DNA from: Bradyrhizobium sp. SZCCHNS1050
GTDB lineage: Bacteria > Pseudomonadota > Alphaproteobacteria > Rhizobiales > Xanthobacteraceae
Reading direction: 5' to 3'
DNA length: 64,000 nucleotides
Assembly: GCF_032484785.1 (NCBI RefSeq)
Contig: NZ_JAUETR010000001.1
Span: 1,054,001 to 1,118,000 of the forward strand
Translations under genes and position numbers: made by a program
Part shown: positions 36,348 to 44,818 of the stretch, piece after piece
Position numbering within the stretch: position 1 is the stretch's first letter
Layout of the letters: the number at the start of each line of letters is the position of its first letter
The notes under the pieces: model-generated
Databases searched by the model: none
What the model was told of the DNA's origin: nothing
The model's input: only the letters and a program-made list of their open reading frames with translations

Positions 36348-36551
36348 CTACTTCTTCTGCTCGGCCAGGCGCTCGACGAAGGTCTTGCCGCCCTTCATCT
36401 TGTGCGTCAGCGGCGCCTCGTTGATCTGGATCACCACCGCTTCCGGATCGACGCCGAGATGCGTCACCAGCGCCTTGGTGATATCGCGCATCATGTTGGC
36501 CTTCTGCTCGTCGGTGCGGCCGGCGGCCATGCTCACGGTGATCTCGGGCAT
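36348..36551 (-). CDS. 4-oxalocrotonate tautomerase family protein
   Basis: A 67-residue small tautomerase. The initiator Met is followed by Pro2, which becomes the catalytic N-terminal proline after Met removal (MPEITVSMAAGRTDEQK). The rest (MRDITKALVTHLGVDPEAVVIQINE) fits the beta-alpha-beta 4-OT fold. Such enzymes usually ketonise dienols from aromatic ring cleavage, but no catechol meta-pathway gene is adjacent; it could be a general tautomerase. Confidence 0.88.
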   Translation of the reverse strand: MPEITVSMAAGRTDEQKANMMRDITKALVTHLGVDPEAVVIQINEAPLTHKMKGGKTFVERLAEQKK

Positions 36552-36579
36552 TCGTTGCTCCCTGTTGTTGTCTCTGCTG

Positions 36580-36671
36580 CGTCATCGCCGGGCTTGCCCC
36601 GGCGATCCATCTTCTGAAATCGATGGCGTCGTTTGAAGAGATGGATACGCGGGTCTAGCCCGCGTACGACG
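36580..36671. repeat. Family E inverted repeat
   Basis: CGTCATCGCCGGGCTTGCC with its internal arms (CCGGGC / GCCCCGG) and a partner ending CCCGCGTACGACG at 36671. It lies between hisS and the tautomerase gene, overlapping neither. Confidence 0.75.
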
Positions 36672-36678
36672 AGTCTTG

Positions 36679-38238
36679 TTATCCCCAGCTCACGTCGTGG
36701 CGCGCGAGCACCTCGCGGACGCCGGCAACCAGTTCGTCCTCCTTGGCTGAGAACTGCGCCGGGCGGCTCTCGCGCCATTCCTGGTTGGAGGCGATCGCGG
36801 CCGCCGCCTTGGCGCCCTCGATCAGGTCCTTGATCTGCACCTCGCCGCGCGCCTTCTCGTCCGAGCCCTGGATGATGACGCAGGGCGCGTTGCGGCGGTC
36901 GGCATATTTGAGCTGGTTGCCCATGTTCTTCGGATTGCCGAGATAGAGCTCGGCGCGGATGCCGTGACTGCGCAGGGTCGACACCATCTTCTGATAGTCG
37001 GCGACGCGGTCGCGGTCGAACACGGTGACGACCACGGGGCCGAAGGCGGGGCGGGTGTCGAGCTTGCCGAGCAAGGTCAGCGCCGCCTGCAGGCGCGACA
37101 CGCCGATCGAGAATCCGGTCGCCGGCACCGGTTCGCCGCGGAAGCGCGAGACGAGACCGTCATAACGGCCACCGCCGCCGACCGAGCCGAAGCGCACCGG
37201 ACGGCCCTTCTCGTCCTTGGTCTCGAGCAGGAGTTCGACTTCGTAGACAGGGCCGGTGTAGTATTCGAGACCGCGGACGACGGAGGGGTCGACGCGGACC
37301 CGGCTGTAACCGTAACCGGCCGCGCTGCACAGCCTTGCGATCTCGGTCAGCTCGTTGACGCCTTCCACATAGGCCGGCGAGGACATGAACAATTTCTGCT
37401 GAGCAACGCTCGCCAAGACCTGGGCGTTGAACTGCAGATCCTGCTCCTCACCTTGGATTTGCGGCTCCGCGACCTTCATCTCGAAGAAGGCCAGCAGGGA
37501 GTCGATCTGACTTTCAGTCAGGCCCGCGCCCTTGGTGAAATCACCCTTGCCGACCTCGCCGCCGTCCCAGCGGCCCTCGCCGAGCAGCTTCTTGATCTCT
37601 GAAATCGGAAACTTGTCGGCCTTGTCGATTGCCCTGAGCACCGTCAGCCGACGGCCCACGTGCTCATCACCGCCGATGCCGATCGCATCCATCACGCCAT
37701 CGAGCACCTTGCGGTTGTTCACCTTCACGACATACGAGCCGCGCGGAATCCCCAGCGCCTCCATCGCATCCGCCGCCATCATGCACATCTCGGCGTCCGC
37801 CGCCGGCGAGCCGGAGCCGACCGTGTCGGCGTCGAACTGCATGAACTGGCGAAAGCGGCCAGGGCCGGGCTTCTCGTTGCGGAAGACGTAGCCGGCGCGA
37901 TAGCTGCGATACGGCTTCGGCAGCGCGTCGAAATTCTCGGCGACGTAGCGCGCGAGCGGCGCGGTCAGGTCGTAGCGCAGCGAGATCCACTGCTCGTCAT
38001 CGTCCTGGAACGAGAACACGCCCTCGTTCGGACGATCCTGGTCGGGCAGGAACTTGCCGAGCGCGTCGGTGTATTCGAACGCCGGCGTCTCCACCGGCTC
38101 GAAGCCGTAGCGCTCGTAGACGGCGCGGATCTTCTCGACCATCTCGCGCGTCGCGGCGATCGCCGCGGGGCCGCGATCCTCCAGCCCGCGCGGCAGCCGC
38201 GCCTTCAGCTTCTGGGGTTTCTTGGGTTTGTCGGACAT
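36679..38238 (-). CDS. hisS: Histidyl-tRNA synthetase
   Basis: Class II aminoacyl-tRNA synthetase of 519 residues that charges tRNA-His. Seen: motif 1 region ([20 protein letters not shown]), motif 2 ([20 protein letters not shown]), the HisRS signatures [14 protein letters not shown] and [13 protein letters not shown], motif 3 ([13 protein letters not shown]) and a C-terminal anticodon domain ([20 protein letters not shown]). The ATG at 38238 matches family length; the frame runs 102 codons further upstream over repeats. It is longer than E. coli HisS (424 residues) by about 90 residues, mainly through an insert near residues 205-300, a feature of the alphaproteobacterial/eukaryote-like form. 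Confidence 0.96.
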   Translation of the reverse strand: MSDKPKKPQKLKARLPRGLEDRGPAAIAATREMVEKIRAVYERYGFEPVETPAFEYTDALGKFLPDQDRPNEGVFSFQDDDEQWISLRYDLTAPLARYVAENFDALPKPYRSYRAGYVFRNEKPGPGRFRQFMQFDADTVGSGSPAADAEMCMMAADAMEALGIPRGSYVVKVNNRKVLDGVMDAIGIGGDEHVGRRLTVLRAIDKADKFPISEIKKLLGEGRWDGGEVGKGDFTKGAGLTESQIDSLLAFFEMKVAEPQIQGEEQDLQFNAQVLASVAQQKLFMSSPAYVEGVNELTEIARLCSAAGYGYSRVRVDPSVVRGLEYYTGPVYEVELLLETKDEKGRPVRFGSVGGGGRYDGLVSRFRGEPVPATGFSIGVSRLQAALTLLGKLDTRPAFGPVVVTVFDRDRVADYQKMVSTLRSHGIRAELYLGNPKNMGNQLKYADRRNAPCVIIQGSDEKARGEVQIKDLIEGAKAAAAIASNQEWRESRPAQFSAKEDELVAGVREVLARHDVSWG

Positions 38239-38601
38239 CTGGGACCGGAACGTAGGGCGGGCAAAGCGCAGCGTGCCCACGGCTGACAAAGACCGGAACG
38301 GTGGGCACGGCCCGCTGTCGCGGTCCTTTGCCCACCCTACGGGATGGAATGCGTTGTTTGGGTTGGTAGCAGCCAGGGCGAGGTGCGGCAACCCGAAGCA
38401 GGGTTGGGCCCGGGGCGCGCTGGCTCGGCTGCGGCCTGTGAATTTGAGCCGAGCATTCGCTCCGATTGCGGTGCGCCCCCTCCCCCTTGCGGGGAGGGGT
38501 TGGGGGTGGGGGTCCACACGGGCAGTCTTTGCTGGGACCCCCACCCCCGACCCCTCCCCGCAAGGGGGAGGAGAGTCGACCGTCCGTGGGGCGCCCAGCC
38601 C
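38239..38601. repeat. Family B and family A repeats between ilvE and hisS
   Basis: The 363-bp gap contains a family B palindrome at 38251-38341 and a family A pair at 38473-38574. Between them, about 38342-38470 is unremarkable GC-rich sequence with no ORF of interest. Confidence 0.85.
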
Positions 38602-39681
38602 CTACTTCACATCCCTGATCCACTGATGCGGATCGGGGCTGCGGCCGTACTGGATGTCGACGAGCTGCTTGCGCAGGCCCATGGCGACCGGGCCGGCCTC
38701 GCCGCCGTTGATCAGGACGTCGCCGCTCGCCGAGCACACCTTGCCGATCGGCGAGATCACCGCGGCGGTGCCGCAAGCGAACGCCTCCTTCAGCTTGCCG
38801 CTCTTGGCGTCCGCCCGCCACTGGTCGATCGAGTACGCCTCCTCGCGCACCTCACGGCCGGCGTCGCGCGCCAGCTTGATGATGGAATCGCGGGTGATGC
38901 CGGGCAGAATGGTGCCGAGCGGCGGCGTCGACAGCGAGCCGTCGTCGAACACGAAGAACACGTTCATGCCGCCGAGCTCCTCGACATAGCGGCGCTCGAT
39001 CGCGTCCAGGAACACGACCTGGTCGCAGCCATGCGCGATCGCCTCGGCCTGCGCCTTGAGGCTCGCGGCATAATTGCCGCCGCATTTGACGCCGCCCGTG
39101 CCGCCGACCGCGGCGCGGGTGTAGTTCTCCGAGACCCAGATCGAGACCGGCGCCGGGCCGCCCTTGAAATAGGAGCCGACCGGCGAGGCGATCACCGCGA
39201 AGATGTATTCCGCCGACGGCTTCACGCCGAGGAACACCTCGTTGGCGATCATGAACGGGCGCAGATACAGGCTGCCCTCGCCGCCCGGGATCCAGGCGCG
39301 GTCGATGCGGACGAGCTGCTCGACCGCCTCGATGAAGACCGCCTCGGGCAGTTGCGCCATCGCCATGCGCTCGGCCGAATTCCAGAACCGCTTGGCATTG
39401 GCATCGGGGCGGAACAGGTTCACGCCGCCATCGTCGCGCTTATAGGCCTTCAGGCCCTCGAAGATCTCCTGCGCATAATGCAGGACGGCCGCGGCCGGAT
39501 CGAGCGGGAAGTTGGCTCGGGATTCGACCCGCGCGCTGTGCCAGCCCTTGTCCTGGCTGTACTGGACCACGGCCATGTGATCGGTGAACACCCGGCCGAA
39601 GCCCGGGTTGGCGAGCTTGGCCGCGCGCTCCTGGTCGGAGGTCGGGTTCGTCGTCGGCTTGATGTCGAATGTCAAAGTCAT
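38602..39681 (-). CDS. ilvE: Branched-chain amino acid aminotransferase
   Basis: Fold-type IV PLP enzyme of 359 residues that makes or breaks down Leu, Ile and Val with 2-oxoglutarate. Motifs: QEIFEGLKAYKR, LYLRPFMIANE, the PLP Lys199 in GTGGVKCGGNYAAS, and the C-terminal EAFACGTAAVISPIG. The length and motifs match the eukaryote-like class II BCAT. The leader upstream contains two adjacent hairpins (39776-39836). It is divergent from a MarR/two-component cluster. Confidence 0.95.
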   Translation of the reverse strand: MTLTFDIKPTTNPTSDQERAAKLANPGFGRVFTDHMAVVQYSQDKGWHSARVESRANFPLDPAAAVLHYAQEIFEGLKAYKRDDGGVNLFRPDANAKRFWNSAERMAMAQLPEAVFIEAVEQLVRIDRAWIPGGEGSLYLRPFMIANEVFLGVKPSAEYIFAVIASPVGSYFKGGPAPVSIWVSENYTRAAVGGTGGVKCGGNYAASLKAQAEAIAHGCDQVVFLDAIERRYVEELGGMNVFFVFDDGSLSTPPLGTILPGITRDSIIKLARDAGREVREEAYSIDQWRADAKSGKLKEAFACGTAAVISPIGKVCSASGDVLINGGEAGPVAMGLRKQLVDIQYGRSPDPHQWIRDVK

Positions 39682-40027
39682 GTCCTTGCTTCCCCCGCTC
39701 TGATCGCCATTCGCGAGTTCTGGCGCCGACCCGTCCGATCGGGCCGGTCGGCTTTCTGAATTTCGGACCTGCCGCGACCGGCTTTGAGCCGGTCACCGGG
39801 CAAGCATGCCACCACAGGACATGCTTTTGCGCCCGGCAGAAGTCCAGTATGGTTTGCCGAAATGCCGCTCGACATCACACGGTTGTTCGATACGTCGCCC
39901 AAGGATGCCCGTCGGGGTTGCCTACGGCCCGTTGAGACACGCCTGGAGACCATTGCCCGCCGATGAAGCGATCTAAAATTTCGCAGTGGGCGATTGTTTT
40001 GTAACATTGAACCGCAGAAACGTCAAT
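39682..40027. promoter_or_regulatory. Divergent promoter region of ilvE and the MarR cluster, with two hairpins
   Basis: The 346-bp gap holds no gene. Two hairpins lie back to back: GACCGGCT-TTG-AGCCGGTC (39776-39794) and a longer imperfect one at 39796-39836 (CCGGGCAAGCATG paired with CATGCTTTTGCGCCCGG). Both would fall in the ilvE leader transcript, about 95-155 nt before its start codon. The part nearest the MarR gene is AT-richer (CTAAAATTTCG, TTGTTTTGTAACATTG) and is the likely plus-strand promoter. Confidence 0.5.
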
Positions 40028-40576
40028 ATGGCTGACATAAATTTCTCGTCTCCGACGTTGAGCCCCGAGCTGCGCGCGGCTGAGCCCTCCGCGACGGCCG
40101 GCGAGCCGCTGCGCTGGGACATCATCGAGCTCTTGTTCTTCGCCTATCGCGACTTCGTGGGCGATGCCGACCACGAGCTGGAAGCGTTCGGATTCGGCCG
40201 CGCGCATCACCGCGTGATGCATTTCGTCACACGCTATCCCGGCCTGAAGGTCGCCGATCTGCTCGACGTTCTGCGCATCACCAAGCAGTCGCTCGGCCGC
40301 GTGCTCAAGCAGCTGCTGGACGAGGGCTACATCGTGCAGAAGACGGGCAACAACGACCGCCGCCAGCGCCTTCTTTTCGCCACGCCGAAGGGCGAGGCGC
40401 TGGTCGCCAAGCTGGCCGGGCTGCAGACGCGGCGCATCGATCATGCGCTGGAGCAGATCGGGCCGGCCGGCGCCGAAAAGGTCCGGCAGTTCCTGCGCGC
40501 GATGATCGATCGCGACGATCCGGACAAGGTGCTGGAAGCCATCTTCAAGACGCCTGTCGCCGCCGCCAAGGAGTGA
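40028..40576 (+). CDS. MarR-family transcriptional regulator
   Basis: A 182-residue winged-helix regulator: helix-turn-helix in VADLLDVLRITKQSLGRVLKQ, wing in QKTGNNDRRQRLLFATPKGE, C-terminal dimerisation helix. It is translationally coupled to the response regulator gene (GTGA overlap at its stop), forming an unusual MarR-response regulator-kinase set. The ATG at 40028 is chosen over an ATG at 39986 because it restores normal domain length. The target is unknown; ilvE, which faces it, is one possibility. Confidence 0.9.
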   Translation: MADINFSSPTLSPELRAAEPSATAGEPLRWDIIELLFFAYRDFVGDADHELEAFGFGRAHHRVMHFVTRYPGLKVADLLDVLRITKQSLGRVLKQLLDEGYIVQKTGNNDRRQRLLFATPKGEALVAKLAGLQTRRIDHALEQIGPAGAEKVRQFLRAMIDRDDPDKVLEAIFKTPVAAAKE

Positions 40577-41304
40577 CCGTGACGATCGCCGCCATCGCAC
40601 CGCATCCGCCGCAGACGCCGGCCGACGACGCACCGCATCTCCTGCTCGTCGACGACGACCGCCGCATCCGCGATCTGTTGTCGCGCTTCCTGCGCGGCGA
40701 AGGCTATCGCGTCACCACGGCGGCGAGCGCAAGCGATGCTCGCGCCAAGCTCACCGGGCTGCATTTCGATCTCCTGATCCTCGACGTGATGATGCCCGGC
40801 GAAAGCGGCTTCGACCTCGCCCGCTTCATCCGCACGCAATCGTCGGTGCCGATCGTGATGCTGACCGCACGCGCCGAGCCGGAGAGCCGTATCGAGGGCC
40901 TGCAGCTCGGCGCCGACGACTACGTCGCAAAGCCTTTCGAACCGCGAGAGCTCGCGCTGCGCATCGGCAACATCCTCAAGCGCGCCGCGCCGCCGCCGGC
41001 GGAGGAAGTCGTCGAGCAGATCGCGTTCGGCCCGTTCGTCTATCATCTGGCGCGCGGCGAGCTGAAGCAGGGCGAGGAGATCGTCCACCTCACCGACCGC
41101 GAGCGCGAGATGCTGCGCATCCTCGCCAATGCCCGCGGCGAGACCGTGCCGCGCGGCGCGCTGACCGGCAACGGCACCGTCAACGAGCGCGCGGTCGACG
41201 TCCAGATCAACCGCCTGCGCCGCAAGCTGGAAAGCGATCCGGCCAACCCGCTGTTCCTGCAGGCCGTGCGCGGCATCGGCTATCGGCTGATGGTGACGGG
41301 CTGA
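40573..41304 (+). CDS. OmpR-family DNA-binding response regulator
   Basis: A 243-residue response regulator. Receiver domain about 22-135 with acidic pocket DDD (27-29), phospho-acceptor Asp71 in LILDVMMPG, and Lys in ADDYVAKPFEPREL. The C-terminal winged helix (HLTDREREMLRILANARGE, VDVQINRLRRKLESDP, VRGIGYRL) is OmpR-type. It starts with GTG at 40573, overlapping the MarR stop. The cognate kinase follows 126 bp later. Confidence 0.93.
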   Translation: MTVTIAAIAPHPPQTPADDAPHLLLVDDDRRIRDLLSRFLRGEGYRVTTAASASDARAKLTGLHFDLLILDVMMPGESGFDLARFIRTQSSVPIVMLTARAEPESRIEGLQLGADDYVAKPFEPRELALRIGNILKRAAPPPAEEVVEQIAFGPFVYHLARGELKQGEEIVHLTDREREMLRILANARGETVPRGALTGNGTVNERAVDVQINRLRRKLESDPANPLFLQAVRGIGYRLMVTG

Positions 41305-41327
41305 GGCGGTGCAGGTGAAGGTCTCGA

Positions 41328-41408
41328 CGTCATTGCGAGCGCGACGAAGCAATCCAGAGGCCCGCGATGACTCTGGATTGCTTCGTCGCTTCGCTCCTCG
41401 CAATGACG
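41328..41408. repeat. Family C inverted repeat between response regulator and kinase genes
   Basis: The arms CGTCATTGCGAGCGCGACGA and its partner ending CTCCTCGCAATGACG form a palindrome that separates an otherwise co-oriented pair of two-component genes. It may have inserted into the operon. Confidence 0.88.
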
Positions 41409-41430
41409 GAAGCAGCGAGGGCCTCCCAGC

Positions 41431-42819
41431 ATGAGCACGCTCGACACCGGCCTCACCCTCATCCGCACCGCATCCCGCCGCGTCTCGCGCGCCAACAGCA
41501 TCGTCGGCAATGCGTTCAAGGGCTGGATGCCGACCGGCCTCTATGCGCGCGCGCTGCTGATCATGATCGTGCCGATGGTGATCCTGCAGACGGTGGTCGC
41601 GGGCGTGTTCATGGAGCGGCACTGGAACACGGTGACGCGACGCCTCTCCGCCGCCGTGGTGCAGGACGTCGCCGCGCTGATCGACATCTACAAGGGCTAT
41701 CCGCAGGACAAGGACCGCACCATGCTGCGCCGGATCGCGCAGCAGCGGCTCAACCTCGTGGTCGACTTCCTGCCGGCCGGCGACATGCCGCCGCCGGGGC
41801 CGAAACCGTTCTTCAACCTGCTCGATCAGTCGCTGTCGAGCCAGATCGGCCGCCAGATCAGCCGCCCGTTCTGGATCGACACCGTCGGCCGCTCCAACCT
41901 GGTCGAGATCCGCATCGCGCTCGATGATGCCGTGATGCGCGTGTTCGCGCAGCGTGGCGCGGCCTACGCGTCGAACACCGATATCTTCCTGTTCTGGATG
42001 GTCGGCACCTCCTCGATCCTGCTGATCGTCTCGGTGCTGTTCCTGCGCAACCAGATCAAGCCGATCCTGCGCCTTGCAGATGCCGCCGAGAGTTTCGGCA
42101 AGGGCCGCGAGGTGCCGAACTTCCGGCCGCGCGGCGCGCGCGAGGTGCGGCGTGCGGCGCACGCCTTCCTGGAGATGAAGGCGCGCATCGAGCGCACCCT
42201 GGAGCAGCGCACGGCGATGCTGGCCGGCGTCAGCCACGATCTGCGCACCATCCTGACGCGCTTCAAGCTGGAGCTGGCGCTGCTCGGCGACAGTCCCGAG
42301 ATCGACGCCATGCGCAAGGACGTCGACGAGATGTCGCACATGCTCGAGGATTATCTCGCCTTCGCGCGTGGCGACAATGGCGAGATCGCGCAGCCGACCG
42401 ACATCTCCAATGCGCTCGAGGAGCTGCGCGGCGACGCCGAGCGCAACGGCCATTCCGCCACGGTCTCGTTCCACGGCCTGCCTGTGGTCACCGTGAAGCC
42501 GCAGGCGCTGAAGCGCTGCCTCGGCAACCTCGTCTCGAATGCCGCCCGCCATGCCGACGCGATCGCCATCACCGGCCATCGCGACCACCGCTACCTCACC
42601 ATCACCGTCGACGATGACGGCCCGGGCATCCCGGCCGACATGCGCGAGGAGGTGTTCAAGCCATTCCTGCGCCTCGACGACGCGCGCAACCAGGACGAGG
42701 GCGGCACCGGCCTCGGCCTCGCCATCGCCCGCGACATCGCCCGCTCCCATGGCGGCGACATCACCCTCGGCGACAGCCCGATGGGCGGGTTGCGGGCGAG
42801 CGTGCGCATTCCGGTGTAG
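41431..42819 (+). CDS. EnvZ-like sensor histidine kinase
   Basis: A 462-residue inner-membrane kinase. Two transmembrane segments at about residues 40-60 and 186-206 flank a periplasmic sensor region of about 125 residues. A HAMP domain (KPILRLADAAESFGKGREVP) is followed by the H-box with His269 in AGVSHDLRTILTRFKLELAL, N-box LGNLVSNAARHA, and G-boxes DDDGPGIP and GGTGLGLAIARDI. The H-box is characteristic of EnvZ/OmpR osmosensing kinases. It is the partner of the preceding OmpR-like regulator. Confidence 0.93.
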   Translation: MSTLDTGLTLIRTASRRVSRANSIVGNAFKGWMPTGLYARALLIMIVPMVILQTVVAGVFMERHWNTVTRRLSAAVVQDVAALIDIYKGYPQDKDRTMLRRIAQQRLNLVVDFLPAGDMPPPGPKPFFNLLDQSLSSQIGRQISRPFWIDTVGRSNLVEIRIALDDAVMRVFAQRGAAYASNTDIFLFWMVGTSSILLIVSVLFLRNQIKPILRLADAAESFGKGREVPNFRPRGAREVRRAAHAFLEMKARIERTLEQRTAMLAGVSHDLRTILTRFKLELALLGDSPEIDAMRKDVDEMSHMLEDYLAFARGDNGEIAQPTDISNALEELRGDAERNGHSATVSFHGLPVVTVKPQALKRCLGNLVSNAARHADAIAITGHRDHRYLTITVDDDGPGIPADMREEVFKPFLRLDDARNQDEGGTGLGLAIARDIARSHGGDITLGDSPMGGLRASVRIPV

Positions 42820-42832
42820 CGCGCCGCTTAGT

Positions 42833-43816
42833 TCATTCCTGCGCGACCACGGCGTCGAGCCAGGCGCAGTTCAGTGCCGGAACGCGAGGATCCGGCACGC
42901 GAACGCCGCGTGCAGCCGCGGACAGCCGCATATCGCGCAGGCGCTTGCGCTGCTCATCCGGCAGGTACAATCGCTCGTGCCCCCACAGCGACGGGCCGTC
43001 AAAGGTCTCATGCGGCTGCCAGGTCGCGGGATCGATCACCCGACCGCCCCAGCCATATTCGATGAAGAAGCCGGAGGGCGTGTTGACGTAGAACGAGGTC
43101 ATGTGGTCGTTGGTGTGACGGCCGAGCGTGTAGGCCACGCGCCCGTCATCGAGCTGTGCCAGGTCGTAGCCCTGGCCGACGTCATCGAGACTGCCGAGTT
43201 CCACCATGAAGTGATGCAGTGTGCGGCGACCGGAGCCGACCATCGCGAAGCTGTGGTGGCGGCCGTTGACGTGGAAGAAATAGAGCTTGTACGGCGTCAG
43301 GCCGAAGTCGGACACCTTGAAGCCGAGCAGGTCGCGATAGAACCGCAGCAGCGGCTCGACGTTCTCGACGTTGAGCACGACGTGCCCCATGCCGAGCGGC
43401 CCGGTGCGAAAGCCGGAGATCGGACGTCCCGGCCTGAAGGGATCCGAGGCGACGGCTGCCCCCCAGAACACCTCGATCGTGTTGCCAGCGGGATCCTGAA
43501 AGCAGATCAGCTCGCTGACATGACGCTCGTCGGCCAGTGCCTGCGAACCGCGGGCCACCTTCACGCCGTTGTCGTCGAGACGGCTCGCGAGGCGCGCGAG
43601 CGCGGCAGCGTCGCCGACCTCCCAGCCCATGACGGCGAGCCCGCCATCGCCGCTGCCATCGACGATCAGCCGCTGCTTGCGATCATCCATCCGATAGGCC
43701 TGCACGCTGGCCGCGCGATCCACGCGCTGCATCCCGAGGAGCTTGGTCGCCATGCGTCCCCACTGCTCCGCTTGGGACGACTTGATGCCGATGTAACCGA
43801 GCGCCGTTATTTCCAT
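42833..43816 (-). CDS. VOC-superfamily extradiol dioxygenase (BphC-like)
   Basis: A 327-residue two-domain extradiol ring-cleavage dioxygenase. The Fe(II) ligands match BphC: His145 (GMGHVVLNV), His202 (LHHFMVEL) and Glu253 (GFFIEYGWGG), with DDVGQGYDL and the C-terminal WGHERLYLP. It cleaves a catechol or 2,3-dihydroxyphenyl compound next to the hydroxyl groups. The gene is divergent from an MhpR-like regulator, and genes for hydroxylation and later hydrolysis follow on the other strand. The native substrate may be 2,3-dihydroxyphenylpropionate or another dihydroxylated aromatic. The start ATG at 43816 is set by the conserved N-terminus. Confidence 0.88.
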   Translation of the reverse strand: MEITALGYIGIKSSQAEQWGRMATKLLGMQRVDRAASVQAYRMDDRKQRLIVDGSGDGGLAVMGWEVGDAAALARLASRLDDNGVKVARGSQALADERHVSELICFQDPAGNTIEVFWGAAVASDPFRPGRPISGFRTGPLGMGHVVLNVENVEPLLRFYRDLLGFKVSDFGLTPYKLYFFHVNGRHHSFAMVGSGRRTLHHFMVELGSLDDVGQGYDLAQLDDGRVAYTLGRHTNDHMTSFYVNTPSGFFIEYGWGGRVIDPATWQPHETFDGPSLWGHERLYLPDEQRKRLRDMRLSAAARGVRVPDPRVPALNCAWLDAVVAQE

Positions 43817-43956
43817 CTTGCTTTCTCCCGAAAGGCGCGGGCGGAATTTCGTATCAGCTCCGCGCGGTCCTGCAGTAGACTGCCGCCCCTGCATCCGGCT
43901 CGCGTTCTCAAGACGGTATCGGCGGACGGAAACGAAGAACAGGGAGGATTTTCCAA

Positions 43957-44748
43957 GTGTCCAAGCAACGGACGCGATCTCCGCAGGCCCGTCCTGCGGA
44001 GGGTGTCCGCGCCTTCAAGCGGGGGCTCGACGTGCTGCGCGCGGTCAATCGGTCCGGGGGCATTCGCGCCGGCGACGTGGCGCGCCAGCTCGATCTGCCG
44101 CGGCCCACGGTCTATCGGTTGCTCGAAACACTCGAGGAACTCGGCTATGTCGCGCGCAGCGCCAGCGACGACCGCTTCCGGGTGACGCGCCACGCGTTGA
44201 GCCTCGGCGACGGCTATGATCCCGGCATCTTCATCTGCCAGGTCGCCGCGCCCTATCTCGCCGAGCTCAGCCGCAGCCTGATCTGGCCGGTCGATCTGTC
44301 GACTTATGAGAACGGCGCGATGGTCATCCAGGAGACCACGCATGCGCGCAGCCCGCTCTCGATCGATCGCAGCATGATCGGCAAGCGGCTGCCGATGCTG
44401 CACACCTCGGCCGGCCGGGCCTATCTGGCCGCCTGCCCGCCCGCAGAGCGGGACCTCATCATCAACCATCTGCGACGCATCGAGGATGCCGAGGACCTCT
44501 TCTTCCTGGCGCCCGAGCGGCTGCAGCGCATGATAACGGAAACGTCTCAGCGCGGCTATGCGATCCGCAACGAGGGCGAATTCAATCCGAAGACGTCGTC
44601 GATCGCGGTGCCGATCGTGCGGGGCGACGTCGTGTTCGGCTGCATTTCGATCATCTGGATCCGCTCCGCCATGACCCTCGAGGAGGCTGTCGCTCAGTAC
44701 GCGGCCCCATTGCGCGACGCCGCGGCCGCGATCCCCGTCCAGGCCTGA
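43957..44748 (+). CDS. IclR-family regulator, MhpR-like
   Basis: A 263-residue regulator whose effector domain closely follows MhpR, the activator of 3-(3-hydroxyphenyl)propionate catabolism: LIWPVDLSTYENGAMVIQET, MIGKRLPMLHTSAGRAYLAACP and the GYAIRN region. The N-terminal winged helix is FKRGLDVLRAVNRSGGIRAG and PRPTVYRLLETLEELGYV. It lies between the ring-cleavage dioxygenase (divergent) and the hydroxylase (same strand), so it probably activates both in response to the aromatic substrate. Confidence 0.9.
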   Translation: MSKQRTRSPQARPAEGVRAFKRGLDVLRAVNRSGGIRAGDVARQLDLPRPTVYRLLETLEELGYVARSASDDRFRVTRHALSLGDGYDPGIFICQVAAPYLAELSRSLIWPVDLSTYENGAMVIQETTHARSPLSIDRSMIGKRLPMLHTSAGRAYLAACPPAERDLIINHLRRIEDAEDLFFLAPERLQRMITETSQRGYAIRNEGEFNPKTSSIAVPIVRGDVVFGCISIIWIRSAMTLEEAVAQYAAPLRDAAAAIPVQA

Positions 44749-44818
44749 GCGTCCGCTGCGCGGACAGTTCGTGACCGCGCCTTGAAGGTGCGAGGCGGTT
44801 GCGGAACAAGATGCGGCC

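Noticed and set aside
40441..42750. A 769-codon open frame on the minus strand
   Set aside because: It lies wholly opposite the MarR, response regulator and kinase genes and has the Arg/His/Asp-rich composition of an antisense shadow in GC-rich DNA.
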